In this document: one piece after another, positions 1-10,800 of the stretch
How the letters are laid out: each line of letters starts with the position of its first letter
Position numbering within the stretch: position 1 is the stretch's first letter
NCBI RefSeq assembly: GCF_028372415.1
Contig: NC_092879.1
Span: 62,852,685 to 62,916,684 of the forward strand
DNA from: Notamacropus eugenii
Lineage: Eukaryota; Chordata; Mammalia; Diprotodontia; Macropodidae
Reading direction: 5' to 3'
DNA: 64,000 nt
The notes under the pieces: model-generated
The model's database searches: none
Told to the model about the DNA's origin: nothing
What the model saw: only the letters and a program-made list of their open reading frames with translations
Translations under genes and position numbers: made by a program

Positions 1-292
1 ACTTGGATTTCCCACAGGAGAGAAATGAGTTTGAGCTGCTGGGGAGGCAATGCTTGAACTTTCTGGTGTGTTCAACTTTTTATCCTATGGACCCATAATA
101 AATTCCCAATCTTATGGTACTGGTATAAGACAGACTGTCCCTGGAAGGGAAATTAACTCAGTAGTCCACTTTCCTATCAGATGTTCATTGTCTAATTAAA
201 TTATAACAGAGAGAGAGCACAGTCCATTTTGTTGTCCCTGTCCAGAGTGCTTTGCTGCTACCTTGCTCCTCTTTCAGCTCTACTTTCACTCC

Positions 293-378
293 ACTAGATC
301 GGGGATGGGCTGCATTTGAGGACCTAGAGGGTCACATGTGGCCTCAAGGCCACAGGTTCCCCACCCCTGGACTAGATC
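293..378. mobile_element. Tiny hAT-like non-autonomous element with 8-bp target duplication
   Basis: The octamer ACTAGATC occurs at 293-300 and again at 371-378, flanking a 70-bp insert. The insert ends in GGTTCCCCACCCCTGG and begins with GGGGATGGG, a degenerate inverted version of that end. An 8-bp target duplication with CAGGGGTGGGG-like termini is typical of hAT-superfamily MITEs. The insert is too short to encode anything, so it is a deletion derivative or a degraded copy. The octamer repeat and termini are seen directly; the superfamily call is inference. Confidence 0.55.
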
Positions 379-1589
379 CTCTAGGCACTCTTGTAATTCC
401 TCCAGATCGTTTGATTTCAGACACCCCTACAATTTAACCATGAGATTTATTTCTTTACACCTTTTATTCCTTGAGCTGAGAGACCACATTTGCTACCACT
501 TTTTGGTCAAATGAGTTAGAGAATATGCAAACTCCAATATGCCTTTGCCTAAGGCTGGCATTAGTGACTCCTAGGAAAGAGGTTATACTAATGCAAAGAT
601 ATCCCCTTTATCACTAGCCAAGTCTGCTCTTAAGTCTCTGGTTTTGATTTATGGTAGTGATAGAGGCGTCTCTTCCTAGGGATGCTAAGTGGCCAATTTG
701 GCCACAAAGTTGGCAGAGGCTATTTCTAAGTTTCAGAAGCATCCTTCTTTGAGTGCATCCAATTAGTTGAAGATGAGATAGGACTGTTAATATTGACAGG
801 AGGGATCTTGTATGCATTGTATGGTGATAAAAAGCCTTTTGTTTGGCTGCTGAGCCAGAACTGAGTGTACATATACACAAAAGGATTATTCATAAAAGAC
901 ATTGTGCTCAATCATCAAACTTTAAAAAATGTAAAATTTAACTAAAGCTAGTTTAAAAATCAACTAAACTTTACTTTAAAAATGCAGACTGTGCAAAAGA
1001 CTTCTTTTAATCAGTCCCTTTCTTTTCTCTTTCCCCTAAAAAAAGTCTTATCTCTTTGACTAAAAAAAAAATCTAGGTACCCTTCTGACTGTACCTCCAT
1101 TTAAGGGTAAGAGGCATCTTGACTTTGTAAGCTGGATCAAATATTTACTAGATGAGAGACCAAGCACAAGTCACTTCCCTTAGGGGAAAATCAGTTTACT
1201 CAGCTTTAAAAGAAGAATGATGCTCCTTGTTCTTTGTACTTAACAAAGTCATTGTGTTGGAAAGATTTTATAAACTTTTACCTGCTCAAGAGCTATTAGT
1301 AAGGATCACCTTGCACTACAGCTCTGACCCCAGACGGGGTACCCTTTTCTAAACCAAATCACAATCACTTGACTTAATTGCTAATAAAAAAGCAATTGTG
1401 AATGGCTAAGGGTACAATAATTGACTGCCTGTTTACTTATTTTTGATTGATACACATATGTCAACCACTCTTGCAAATTCATAACCACTTCTTTGCTCTC
1501 CTGCATTTGTTGGCCTTGGGGTAACACTTGTTACATTTGAGTGATACTGGAGTCAACTATTCTCTCTTAGTATCCACTATATTTCTCTC
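379..1589. other. Intergenic AT-rich DNA, nothing identified
   Basis: No credible coding region, RNA gene or clear repeat was recognised here. The reading frames present are short and show no protein-like composition. Confidence 0.5.
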
Positions 1590-2080
1590 ATGAGATCATA
1601 TACTGGGGGTCAGACAGGACCTTTATGAGTCTAACCACCTGTATTAGCAAAAAACCCGGCATACACAGGAGGGCCTTCTGTACAGGTTCTTAGATCTGCT
1701 TTTCTAAAAGGAAAGCAACTTTTGAGCAGTCAACAGTCACTTTAATCAAGCACATATATCATTCACTTAGTTCAGGGGAAAAAAGTAGCACCCTGAACTT
1801 CAGAGAAAATATAGAGAAACAAAGATCAACAGACAGGGCTTCCAACTATCTGACTGTAAGCAATATGTATATATCACAGATCAAGAGACAGATACAACTG
1901 TCTGACCATAGCTACATAGTTACCAGAGGGTATCACAACCCTTGAGAACCAGTGCCTCATCAAAAATTAAGAAAAGGTGTGGGCATCCCCTAATCATGCT
2001 TCCCTTAAAGGGGAGGCCCATCAGTGGGTGGGGAAGATCTTTAACTCTCATTAACATTATACCACCTTATCTGACAGATG
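1590..2080 (-). repeat. LTR-like interspersed repeat, copy 1 (reverse orientation)
   Basis: Read on the minus strand, this stretch matches the forward-strand stretch at about 29806-30394. Shared blocks include the segment around AAGCAGATCTAAGAACCTGT, the segment around GGGTTGTGATACCCTCTGG, and a stretch around AAGATCTTCCCCACCCACT. Length (about 0.5-0.6 kb), lack of coding capacity and occurrence as a discrete insertion suggest a solitary LTR, but terminal TG/CA ends and a target duplication could not be fixed. The family is not identified. The other copy sits inside an L2 element, so the family was mobile after L2. Confidence 0.5.
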
Positions 2081-3113
2081 AAGAAACAAAGAGTTTGAAT
2101 TTTGCAAAGTAACATGACTCTTCATATAATCATTTAGAATTAGGGCTGAGAAAAAAAAAAATCTTTCATCATTTAGGGCCAAACCCTTCATTTTAGAGAG
2201 GGGTGAAATGATCTATCACCTTCAGCTTCTTCCCTCCAAGTGCAGTGCTTGATTATATCCCACTGCCTTTTCAGTAGCCTGCTCCTTTGGCAGTAGCTCA
2301 GTCATTAATTGTCACCCAGTTCGGAGAAGCACAAGCATTAGGGGACTAAGTTCACCCAATCTGAGAAATTTTCTGATGGACTCCTACAGAGATTCTAGTT
2401 GGAGCACCTTTTGGTGCCTCCAGGTTCACAGCCATCCTGTCAGATGTCTGGCTCCAATGTCAAATTGTGGGCTTCTTGTAGGCCCCAAACAACATGGGAG
2501 ACACAATTTTGATTTCCTGATGAGCCAGTTCATTAAACCTAATGGTTTTCAACTGCCTATTGCTGGCTCCACTTTTTAGGGAAGCTTGGAAGCAAGGTTT
2601 TTGTGTACACCAACAGATGTTGCAACTGAGCTCATCATTACTCGCTCTGATCATGCTTACCATATTCTTCATCAGGGAAGTCAACCTTAAATTACAGCTT
2701 GTCCAATGTGTCTGTCTTCTCTGGCTCTATGTTGTACTTGCAAGAAGGTGACATTATGTGTGAACAACACACAGATGTGGTTTCTGGCTTTCACTGGGGA
2801 ACTAACAGAGCTCCAAGATAAGATGAATGTAGTGAGAGAGCTTGTTAACAACCCCAAAGTCACTCAGCTAATGCTGTGAAGACTGTCTGGGAGCTGTCAA
2901 GTGTGCACAGAATTCTTGCTTGTCCTGATGTTAGAGTTGCTATGAATGCTACCCATTTAACAATACTCTGGGGGAACCTTTGAAACTCAGCATGAGCCCC
3001 CAAATATTTCTGATGTTTTGGCAGAGATCTATGCTGATACATCTTAGAGGGTGAGAACTCTGCTCTGTCCTTCTCTAAAATGCTTAGGAGAGTGCCAATG
3101 TATCCCAAAAGAT
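2081..3113. other. Intergenic DNA, no gene seen
   Basis: The first 120 bp (to about 2200) contain a worn MIR/SINE-like stretch ending in an A-run. The remainder carries only short frames without recognisable domains. No promoter, poly(A) signal or splice pattern supports a gene. Confidence 0.4.
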
Positions 3114-3228
3114 TACACACACAGACACACACAAGCGCGTGCGTATGTGTGTATATGTATATATGTGTTTACACATATATACATATACACACACACACAT
3201 ATATATATATATCGATATAGATACAGAT
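3114..3228. repeat. Compound CA/TG and TA microsatellite
   Basis: Alternating purine-pyrimidine DNA made of CA, TG, TATG and TA runs, followed by a short GATA-like tract. Such sequence can adopt Z-form or cruciform structures. Overlapping frames rich in Tyr, Ile and His are translations of the repeat, not genes. Confidence 0.9.
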
Positions 3229-3599
3229 ATTCTCCCTTAAAGTATTCGAATTTATGTAAAGTGAGAACTGTATATGTGCAGCTCTACCTTAAATCTACCT
3301 TCTCTTCAAGCTTGCAGTTAGAGCATAAGTTCCTCAAGGGCAGGGACTACATACAGTTCCTGCTTTATGTAAATTAGAATCCTGCCACTTTGACTCCCCA
3401 GTATACTGGCTCAGGCTCAGGTTAAGTCTCCTGGCAGGTGGTGACAGGGGTAACAGCTGCAGTAGACATTTCAAGGCCCCATGCACTGAATCAGCTTTGG
3501 CTGCAGAGTCACAGAGAGAATGGTCCTTGGAGCCCAAAGTATTTTGAATAACCCAGGATCATTTCAGATTTATGAAACATCAATAGCAGAAGGATTTTA
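3229..3599. other. Intergenic DNA with a short L2 3'-end relic
   Basis: Around 3318-3350 there is a phrase resembling the LINE-2 3' end (gagcataagttcctcaaggg). Nothing else is recognised. Confidence 0.35.
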
Positions 3600-4300
3600 A
3601 GTTGATGGGCATATTTACACACTATTGGCCAAACTCTATGAATTTGTCTAGACAGCAATTTGGAATTATGATAAAAAAAGGAATTAAAATGTCCATACCC
3701 TTTAACCTTAAGACCCCTTTGTTAGGGCAGGGGAATAAGCATTTTTTAAGCTCCTACTTTGTTCCAGGAACCATGCTAAGCACTTTTGCAAATATTACCT
3801 CATCATATATGGTAGGCATATATCCTGAGATCAAAGAAAGGAAGATCTCATATATTCCAAAACATTCTCATATATTCCAAACAAAATTCTGTTGTAGTAA
3901 CAAAGAACTGAAAACAAAGTAAATGCCCATTGACTAGGGAATGGCCAAAAATGAACTGTGGTACATGAATGTTCCAAACTATTACCATAAGAAATTCTGT
4001 GAAAACCATAGGAAGCCATTTGAAATGATATAGACTGAAGTAAAAATAAGCAAAAAAACAACATACACAATGACTTTAACAATGGAAGTGGGAAGAAGCA
4101 GTTGAGCACAGAGTGATTTTAATGACTAAGCTTGATCCTAGAGAAAATTTTTTTAACAAATGTACCTTCTTCCCCTTTTTACAGAGGCAAGGGACTATGG
4201 GAGTACAAAATTGGATATAGGTCAGAAACCGTTGGTATATTAGTTGGTTTTGCTGAACTGATTTTTTCCCCTATTTTTTAAGTTTTTGTTCTTTAGGACT
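3600..4300 (+). repeat. Old interspersed repeat interrupted by a SINE/L2-end-like fragment
   Basis: The stretch from about 3880 to 4120 resembles a repeat common in marsupial genomes whose consensus describes a non-coding, A-rich segment; I recognise the pattern but cannot name the family. A separate fragment at about 3722-3830 resembles the tail of MIR/L2-type elements and appears to interrupt it. Short frames in both directions here are not protein-like. Confidence 0.35.
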
Positions 4301-4383
4301 GCCATTGAAAGTAATTACAAATGAATAATGAATAAGTATTTAAAATACCAACTATTTCCATGCCAGTCAAGAAAAGGGAAAAG

Positions 4384-5222
4384 GGGGCGGAGCCAAGATG
4401 GCAGAGTAGAAAGACGCACATACACATAGCTCCAAACCCACAACCCACAGAACGGCTAGAGGGGACCAACTCATGGTGAATTCTGCACCCAGAGGCCACA
4501 GAATATTGGAGCGAGGGAGATTTCTGTTCCGGAGAGACCAGCAAACCTCTCGCGGGGGGTCCTTCGCGCTGCGGACTGAGCGCCGGGACTGGGAGCAGAG
4601 GGCAGCCCTGCAGCGGCCGCAACACGGTGAGGAGGAGATCCGAGCGGGCTATGGGGACGGGATCTCCAGCGGCCACGCGGGTCCCTCCACCCACAGAGGG
4701 ACCTGCAAACCCCTCGCAAAAGGTCTGTTGCGCTGCAGACGCGGAGCCCAGCCTAGACCTGCGGCGGCCGCGGCTCCGAGAGGTACAGATCCGAGCAGGC
4801 TTCGGGGACGGGATCTCCAGCGGCGGCACAAGCCCCTCCACCCACAGGAGACGGGGGTCGGTGAGAGAGTCTCTTTGGTGGGTCGAGAGGGGAGTGGGGT
4901 GCCCCCATGGCTCGGGCCCCCCCCAGGAGATAGAAGCTGAGAGGTGGCTGCAGACAGGGGCTCCCCAAGCGAGCGGGAGCCTGGATCCATTGTGGAAGGT
5001 CTATACATAAACCCCCTGAGGGAACTGAGCCTGAGAGGCGGCCCTGCCCCGACCTGACCACCTGAACTTAATTCTCACACTGAATAGCAGCCCTGCCCCC
5101 ACCAAAAGCCCTAAGGCGGGAAGCAGCATTTGAATCTCAGTCCCCAAACGCTGGCTGGGAGGACCAGGAGGGGAGGTGGGTGTGAGGAGAATATTCAGAG
5201 GTCAAGTCACTGGCTGGGGAGA
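4384..5222 (+). promoter_or_regulatory. GC-rich L1-type 5' UTR with tandem promoter monomers
   Basis: This is the only strongly GC-rich and CpG-bearing stretch of the left half. It contains tandem units of about 150-160 bp: GATCCGAGC starts at 4637 and again at 4788, each followed by the phrase GGGGACGGGATCTCCAGCGGC, and related CTCGC..GCGCTGC phrases occur near 4546 and 4710. Tandem 5' monomers act as RNA polymerase II promoters in mouse L1. The GCCAAGATGGC motif near 4392 is a probable YY1 site that positions the transcription start. Long open frames on both strands here reflect GC-rich composition. Confidence 0.65.
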
Positions 5223-6311
5223 ATGCCCAGAAAAGGGAAAAGAAATAAAACTATTGAAGGCTACTTTCTGGGAGAAGAGACATTTCCTCCCTTCCTTTCT
5301 GATGAGGAAGAACAATGCTTACCATCAGGCAAAGACACAGAAATCAAGGATTCTGTGTCCCAGCCCACCCAATGGGCTCAGGCCATGGAAGAGCTCAAAA
5401 AGAATTTTGAAAATCAAGTTAGAGAGGTGGAGGAAAAACTGGGAAGAGAAATGAGAGGGATGAAAGAAAAGCATGAAAAGCAGATCAGCTCCCTGCTAAA
5501 GGAGAACCAAAAAAATGTTGAAGAAATTAACACCTTGAAAACTAACCTAACTCAATTGGCAAAAGAGGTTCAAAAACCCAATGAGGAGAAGAATGCTTTC
5601 AAAAGCAGAATTAGCCAAATGGAAAAGGAGATTCAAAAGCTCACTGAAGAAAATAGTTCTTTCAAAACTAGAATGGCACAGATGGACACTAAGGACTTTG
5701 TGAGAAAGCAAGATATCACAGAACATAGCGAGAAGATTGGAAAAATGGAAGATAATGTGAAATATCTCATTGGAAAAACAACTGACCTGGAAAATAGATT
5801 CAGGAGAGACAATGTAAAAATTTTGGGACTACCTGAAAACCATGATCAAAAGAAGAGCCTAGACATCATCTTCCATGAAATTATCAAGGAAAACTGCCCT
5901 GAGATTCTAGAACCAGAGGGCAAAATAAATATTCAAGGAATCCACAGAACACCGCATGAAAGAAATCCAAAAAGAGAAACTCCCAGGAACATTATGGCCA
6001 AATTCCAGAATTCCCAGGTGAAAGAGAAAATATTGCAAGCAACTAGAAAGAAACAATTCAAGTATTGTGGAAATACAATCAGGATAACACAAGGTCTAGC
6101 ACCCTCTACATTAAGGGATCGAAGGGAATGGAATAGGATATTCCAGAAGTCAAAGGAACTAGGACTAAAACCAAGAATCACCTACCCAGCAAAACTGAGT
6201 ATAATACTTCAGGAGAAAAAATGGTCTTTCAATGAAATAGAGGATTTTCAAATTTTCTTGATGAAAAGACCAGAGCTGAAAAGAAAATTTGACTTTCAAA
6301 CACAAGAATGA
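5223..6311 (+). CDS. LINE-1/HAL1 ORF1 protein, intact (362 aa)
   Basis: RNA-binding nucleic-acid chaperone that trimerises and packages the element RNA. The frame is open further upstream, but 5223 is its first ATG and gives the basic start MPRKGKRNKT. Residues 55-192 are a long heptad-rich coiled coil (trimerisation). Residues 193-280 are the RRM domain, introduced by RRDNVKILGLPE. Residues 280-350 are the C-terminal domain, including REWNRIF and the PRITYPAKLS block conserved in mammalian ORF1p. The length is close to the usual 340-370 residues and there is no stop or frameshift over 1.09 kb, while every other LINE here is badly decayed, so the copy is young or was under recent selection. 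ORF2 is absent, so it cannot move alone. Confidence 0.9.
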   Translation: MPRKGKRNKTIEGYFLGEETFPPFLSDEEEQCLPSGKDTEIKDSVSQPTQWAQAMEELKKNFENQVREVEEKLGREMRGMKEKHEKQISSLLKENQKNVEEINTLKTNLTQLAKEVQKPNEEKNAFKSRISQMEKEIQKLTEENSSFKTRMAQMDTKDFVRKQDITEHSEKIGKMEDNVKYLIGKTTDLENRFRRDNVKILGLPENHDQKKSLDIIFHEIIKENCPEILEPEGKINIQGIHRTPHERNPKRETPRNIMAKFQNSQVKEKILQATRKKQFKYCGNTIRITQGLAPSTLRDRREWNRIFQKSKELGLKPRITYPAKLSIILQEKKWSFNEIEDFQIFLMKRPELKRKFDFQTQE

Positions 6312-7297
6312 AGAGAAGCATGAAAAGGTAAACAGCAAAGAGAAGTCATAAGGGACTTACTAAAGTTGAACTGTTTACATTCCTACATGGAAAGACAATA
6401 TTTGTAACTCTTGAAACATTTCAGTATCTGGGTACTGGGTGGGAGTACACACACACACATGCACACAAGCACACATACATAGAGACGGAGTGCACAGAGT
6501 GAATTGAACAGGTTGGGATCATATCTTAAAAAAAAAATGAAATCAAGCAGTGAGAGAGAAATATTGGGAGGAGAAAGGGAGAAATTGAATGGGCAAATTA
6601 TCTCTCATAAAAGAGGTAAGCAAAAGACTTATTAGTGGAGGGATAAAGAGGGGAGGCGAGAGAAAAACATGAGGTCTACTCTCATCACATTCCACTAAAG
6701 GAAAGAATAAAATGCACACTCATTTTGATAGGAAAACCTATATCACAATACAGGAGAGTGGGGGACAAGGGCACAAGCAGGGTGGGGGGGAGGATAGAGG
6801 GGAGGGCATGGGGAGGAGAATGCAATCCGAGGTCGACACTCATGGGGAGGGAAAGGATCATAAGAGAATAGAAGTAATGGGGGACAGGATAGGATGGAGG
6901 GAAATATAGTTAGTCCTATACAACACAACTAGTATGGAAATCATTTGCAAAACTACACAGATTTGGCCTATATTGAATTGCTTGTCTTCCAAAGGGAAGC
7001 GGTGGAGAGGGAGGGAGCTAAAGAAGCTGGAACTCAAAGTGTTAGGATCAACTGTAATGTTCTTACCACTTGGAAATAAGAAATACAGGTTAAGGGGTAA
7101 AGAAAGCTATCTGGCCCTACAGGACAAAAGAGAAGACGGAGACAAGGGCAGAGAGGGAAGATAGAAGAGAGAGCAGATTGGTCACAGGGGCAATTAGAAA
7201 GCTCAGGTTTGGGGGGGAGGGGAGAAAAGGGGAGAAAATTTGTAACCCAAAATTTTGTGAAAATAAATTTTAAAAGTTAAATAAAAAAAAAAGAAAA

Positions 7298-7535
7298 AAG
7301 AAAAGGCCTTAACATAATTTTTCAAAGTGACAAGAGAGATACTTGCAATAATATTGTTTTATGCCAAGTCCTTTATCAAACACTCTCCATGTACTCCACA
7401 TTATGGACATGATGCTGACAATTCTGCTACCTTCCATAACCTGGCTGGCATGGGTCTAATTTTCATGTGACTTTGGATTTTGGATGGTAAACTACTGTGT
7501 AGAATATTGCATCAAAAGGTCCAATTAGATGAGAT
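7298..7535. other. Short intergenic stretch
   Basis: Sequence between the HAL1-like tail and the CR1-type fragment; nothing recognised. Confidence 0.4.
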
Positions 7536-8868
7536 CTTAGAAACGATCCTATTTACTGGACAATGAATTGTTAGGCAGTTTTTCCTTAGATGAAGTTACA
7601 GATCTTTTTCTCTGTACCTCCCTCCTATTATTTCCAGCTCTGCCTTCTCAGAGAGCACTGAACAAACTGAATCCCTCACTTATTAATCCTATAAATCCTT
7701 GAAGACAACTATCATGTCTCTCCTGAATTTTTAATAGATCTTTCTTGACATGATCACCTGTTCTATTCTCATACTGATCACTTACTTCGGGACGTACCCC
7801 AGTCTATGATGTTCCTAAAATGTGGTACCCTGAACTGGTCATATTACCACAGATATGGTCTGATAAGGATGGAGTCTAGTGGGAGTATGGCCACGTTGCT
7901 CCGGACACTATACCTCTTTGAATACAACCTGCGACTTTATGGACTACCCTGCTGCAGTTGAATCATACTAAGTTTACAATCCACTAAAAGTCTTTTCTTG
8001 ACTTTCCACATTAACTGCTGCTGTCTATCCACTTCCCCATTCAGCAGTTGTGAATCTGGATTTTTGAACCCTACTGGAGAACTTAATGTGGATCCTTATT
8101 GAATTTTACCTCATTAGACATGGACGATTTTTCTAGCCTTGTAATATTTCTGCATCCTAATTTTGTCATCCAATATCTTAGCTATCTCAACTTCATGTGA
8201 TGCTTTCTATTATTTCACTCAAATCATAGATAAGAATATTGAATGCAAAGGGTCAATGCCATATCCCTGCAGCATTCTATTAAATATCCTTCTCCAAAAA
8301 GGCACTGTCCTATTAATTGTTCTCTTTGGGTCCAACTGTACAGCCAGTTCTAAACCTATTTAACTGAAGTATATGCTCTAGTACGTATTTGTTCGTTTGC
8401 TCTATAGGAACAGAGTTACTTTGTCCAGTGCTGTACTTACATTATATCTATTCTGTCTACCATGTTCCCCCGATCTACCACTCTAGTTACTGTATCAAAA
8501 ATGGAAATGAAGTTCATCTACCATGACTTGTACTTGACGAAGCCATGTACTGGCTCTTTGTGATCAGCACTTTGCATTCTAAATGCTAGCACATTCCTCC
8601 TTTAATAATGTATTTTAGAATCCTGGCAGAAATAGAAGTCAGGCTTATTGGTTTATAGGGTATAATAGTCTGTTCTCCTTTCCCTTTTATAAGAAATGAG
8701 ACATTTGCGGTATTCTAGCCCAGGGCCTCCTTTCCCATTCCCCACAGTGTTTCACTGATTTATCCCTACTACTGGTTCAGCTGACACACCTGCCTGTTTT
8801 TTCTGTACCCTGAGCCAGAGTTCACTGCAGCCTGGTGACTTGAACTCCATTAGTCACATCAGGTCTTC
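7536..8868 (-). mobile_element. CR1/L3-type LINE fragment, antisense
   Basis: Read on the plus strand, the order of phrases follows the antisense of the 3' half of an amniote CR1/L3 LINE: a block about tissue of cttgaagacaactatcatgt (near 7697), then the ggtctgataaggatggagtc block (near 7858), the tttgggtccaactgtacagc block (near 8326), and the tggctctttgtgatcagcac block (near 8551). These cover the reverse-transcriptase domain on the minus strand, but the frame is destroyed by many stops and indels. It is an inactive relic. The family name is from memory and could be refined to L3 or CR1 by RepeatMasker. Confidence 0.6.
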
Positions 8869-9038
8869 TCCCTCCCTCTCCCTCTCCCTCCCTCTCCCTC
8901 TCCCTCTCCCTCTCCCTCCCTTCCTCCCTCTCCCTCTCTCTCCCTCTCCCTCTCCCTCTCCCTCTCCCTCCCTTCCTCCCTCTCCCTCCCTCTCCCTCTC
9001 CCTCTCCCTCTCCCTCTCCCTCCCTTCCTCCCTCTCCT
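8869..9038. repeat. (CCCTCT)n polypyrimidine repeat
   Basis: About 170 bp of CCCTCT hexamers with CCTTCCTCC interruptions. It has a local super-repeat: the CCTCCCTTCCTCCC interruption recurs about every 50 bp. It could form triplex (H-DNA). Ser/Leu/Pro-rich and Arg/Glu-rich frames here are artefacts. Confidence 0.95.
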
Positions 9039-9059
9039 AATTTCCCCCTTTTTCCCTTC

Positions 9060-9480
9060 TCTCCCCACTCTCACAGAATTTGCTTCACTGCTGCAATGTC
9101 TCTACATTTCCACATTTAGCCAGTCCTGTAGGTAGGGAAAGGGTTGGGGAGGGGAAGCAGGTGAAACATAATAGCAGTGGGAGAAAAAAGGGGACAGAGA
9201 TGGAATCCATGTGATGGAGGTGAAAGCTATAAGACTTAGTAACTGGAACTGTGAGGTAAGGAAATCAGGAATAAGATATACAAGGAAAAGACAGTGTGTT
9301 TGGTTTTGGACATAGGATCAGAGATTTGGTAGTCATAAGGGATCTTCCCAATCATCTGGTTCGATATCCCTCATTTACAAAAAAAAAAAGAAAGAGGGAG
9401 AGAAATTGAGACCCAGAAAGAGGAAGAGTCTTGAACAAAGTCACAAAGGTGGTAAATGGCATAAATTATAGCCCTGAGGA
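9060..9480 (+). repeat. Duplicated segment, copy 1 (partner 14380-14760)
   Basis: The stretch from CTCCACATTT-like sequence through a block on aacataatagcagtgggaga (near 9165) to ggatcagagatttggtagtc (near 9314) aligns along its length, with moderate divergence, to 14380-14760. Both copies directly follow a polypyrimidine tract. It ends in a SINE-like phrase of the type that precedes gaaactgagaccc. Either it is a local segmental duplication or both copies are members of one interspersed family. Confidence 0.6.
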
Positions 9481-9699
9481 TTGATAATATAACAAGGATG
9501 AAAAATTTACTTTGGAAAGGTGAATTTTAGTAGGGACTTCAAGTTAAGCCAGGGAGGTCAGGGTTAATCTGGCATTAATGGTGCTTAGTGAAGCTATGGT
9601 AGCCCTCCTTGTGAGACCAGTACTTTCTGATCTAAAACCCTTGAATGTGTTCTAGAACCTTAGGAGAGAGAGAAGTTCAGCCCAACAGTTTATACCATA

Positions 9700-9924
9700 C
9701 AGATGTTGCCTTCTTCCTCTTTTTCGGAAAAATGGCTATTTGCAGGATTCTAACTCAGGTTCCTCTTTTTCCAATTGACCATGGGATTTCACTGAGTAGT
9801 GCCTCACTGGCAGAAGTTCAAGGGTCCCATCTGCCTGTTCTTTCTCTATCTGGAGATGGAGTTCACTCAGTCCTGGTGACTTAAAGTCATTGGTGACAAT
9901 GAGTCACATCAGGTTCGTATTCAA

Positions 9925-9926
<2 letters not shown>
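9700..9926 (-). mobile_element. CR1/L3-type LINE fragment 2, antisense
   Basis: Aligns to about 8670-8870 within the larger CR1/L3-type fragment: shared blocks include the stretch near ctgcctgttctttctctatc and the closing cctggtgacttaaagtcat and gtcacatcaggt phrases. As at 8869, a polypyrimidine tract follows directly, so the fragment plus CT tract was duplicated or two related copies share the same boundary. Confidence 0.55.

Positions 9927-10000
<74 letters not shown>
9927..10000. repeat. (TC)n microsatellite
   Basis: An uninterrupted CT dinucleotide run of about 70 bp, the second of four polypyrimidine tracts between 8.8 and 14.4 kb. Confidence 0.95.
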
Positions 10001-10001
<1 letters not shown>

Positions 10002-10735
10002 TGGGGTGCTCTTGAAAAAAGTTTAATATTTCATTTTTCTGCAACTCCATGGGAAAAGAACTTTCCACATTCCTGTTTAAAGTTTGGGCTGCTGTCCTTT
10101 GCTTGCTGCAAAACAGACCCCAGGCATCCATTTGTGTAATAGAGTCTCTATGTGTTGAGTAAGGGGAGGCACTGCAGACAATTCATTCCCTTACCCTTCG
10201 CTTCTCTGCCTAGCCTTGCTGAAACGGGAGGAGCAGGGACACGGAGGTGGCTCTGAATGGGACAAGAAGCCCCTGGAGTGAGGATGCTAGACCCCGAATC
10301 TCTCATGGGGCCTTCTCTGTACTACTGGAGACTAGGGGCCTTGGGGACTTGGGAGGACAGAAGAACTGGAGCAGTGAAGTAGCTCAGCTCCTTAAACTCT
10401 TCCTCACACATGGACAGTGCATAGAAAACCAAAAGAAAGGCCCTTCTCTCAATGAGAGCGGGCAAACAATTCCAACACACAAGCTTCTGAGGAGCTTTGA
10501 CCTCTATATAGGGAGAAGGGGCTGGGCTGAGGGTGAGGAAAGTGATCTGCAGGTCCTGGGCTATCTATGTCCCAATCAATATTTTCAACCTTACATCTTG
10601 TTCCTCTTTTAATTTCTTGTACTCATGTAATTCTAAAATTCTCTTTGTGCCATCCTTGAAAAATTTGGCTTTACTTTGACTTCAGTTTCAACAAAAACCA
10701 TCAGTCATGACACTTGACACATGACACAAGCCTCT
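10001..10735. other. Sequence upstream of unit A; no gene identified
   Basis: Moderately GC-rich. One plus-strand frame (about 10247-10612) lacks recognisable features and no support beyond being open. Nothing else was recognised. Confidence 0.3.
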
Positions 10736-10800
10736 ACTTGCTTCAGGCTGACATCCCTCTCCGATGACATCACGGATTGTTGGCTAGTCAGGCCTATTGT
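10736..10800 (+). promoter_or_regulatory. Unit A promoter candidate with CRE-like sites
   Basis: TGACATCA lies at 10765-10772, followed by CGG and an ATTGTTG phrase; a second half-like site TGACATCC lies at 10749-10756. The context aggctgac-t-c..tgat/ac-tcac--attgt matches the gene B promoter (14845-14896), so these are probably homologous. CRE/ATF sites bind CREB, CREM or ATF dimers; CREM-driven promoters of this sort are common in post-meiotic male germ cells. Activity is inferred, not shown. Confidence 0.5.

Larger units (their letters stand above)
4384..7297 (+). mobile_element. HAL1-like (half LINE-1) retrotransposon, near full length
   Basis: A unit of about 2.9 kb that starts with a G-run and a GCCAAGATGGC motif (YY1-type site, as at the 5' end of mammalian L1), followed by a GC-rich 5' UTR, an intact ORF1 (5223-6311), about 0.95 kb of 3' UTR including a G-rich polypurine tract (about 6760-6830 and 7205-7225), an AATAAA-like end and an A-rich tail. 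No ORF2 (endonuclease/reverse transcriptase) sequence follows ORF1. LINE-1 derivatives with ORF1 only are known in mammals as HAL1 and depend on ORF2 protein supplied in trans. A possible 9-bp target duplication AAGAAAAGG lies at 4369-4377 and 7298-7306, but it is A-rich and weak. The alternative is a single L1 copy with ORF2 deleted; finding more copies of the same structure would settle it. Confidence 0.75.

Noticed and set aside
4293..5061. Overlapping long frames on both strands before ORF1
   Set aside because: They lie in the GC-rich L1-type 5' UTR, where stop codons are rare by composition, and share no homology with known proteins.
5130..5222. N-terminal extension of ORF1
   Set aside because: The frame is open here but has no ATG before 5223, and the basic MPRKGKRN start is typical of the family.
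8840..9074. Ser/Leu/Pro and Arg/Glu repeat proteins
   Set aside because: They are translations of the CCCTCT repeat.
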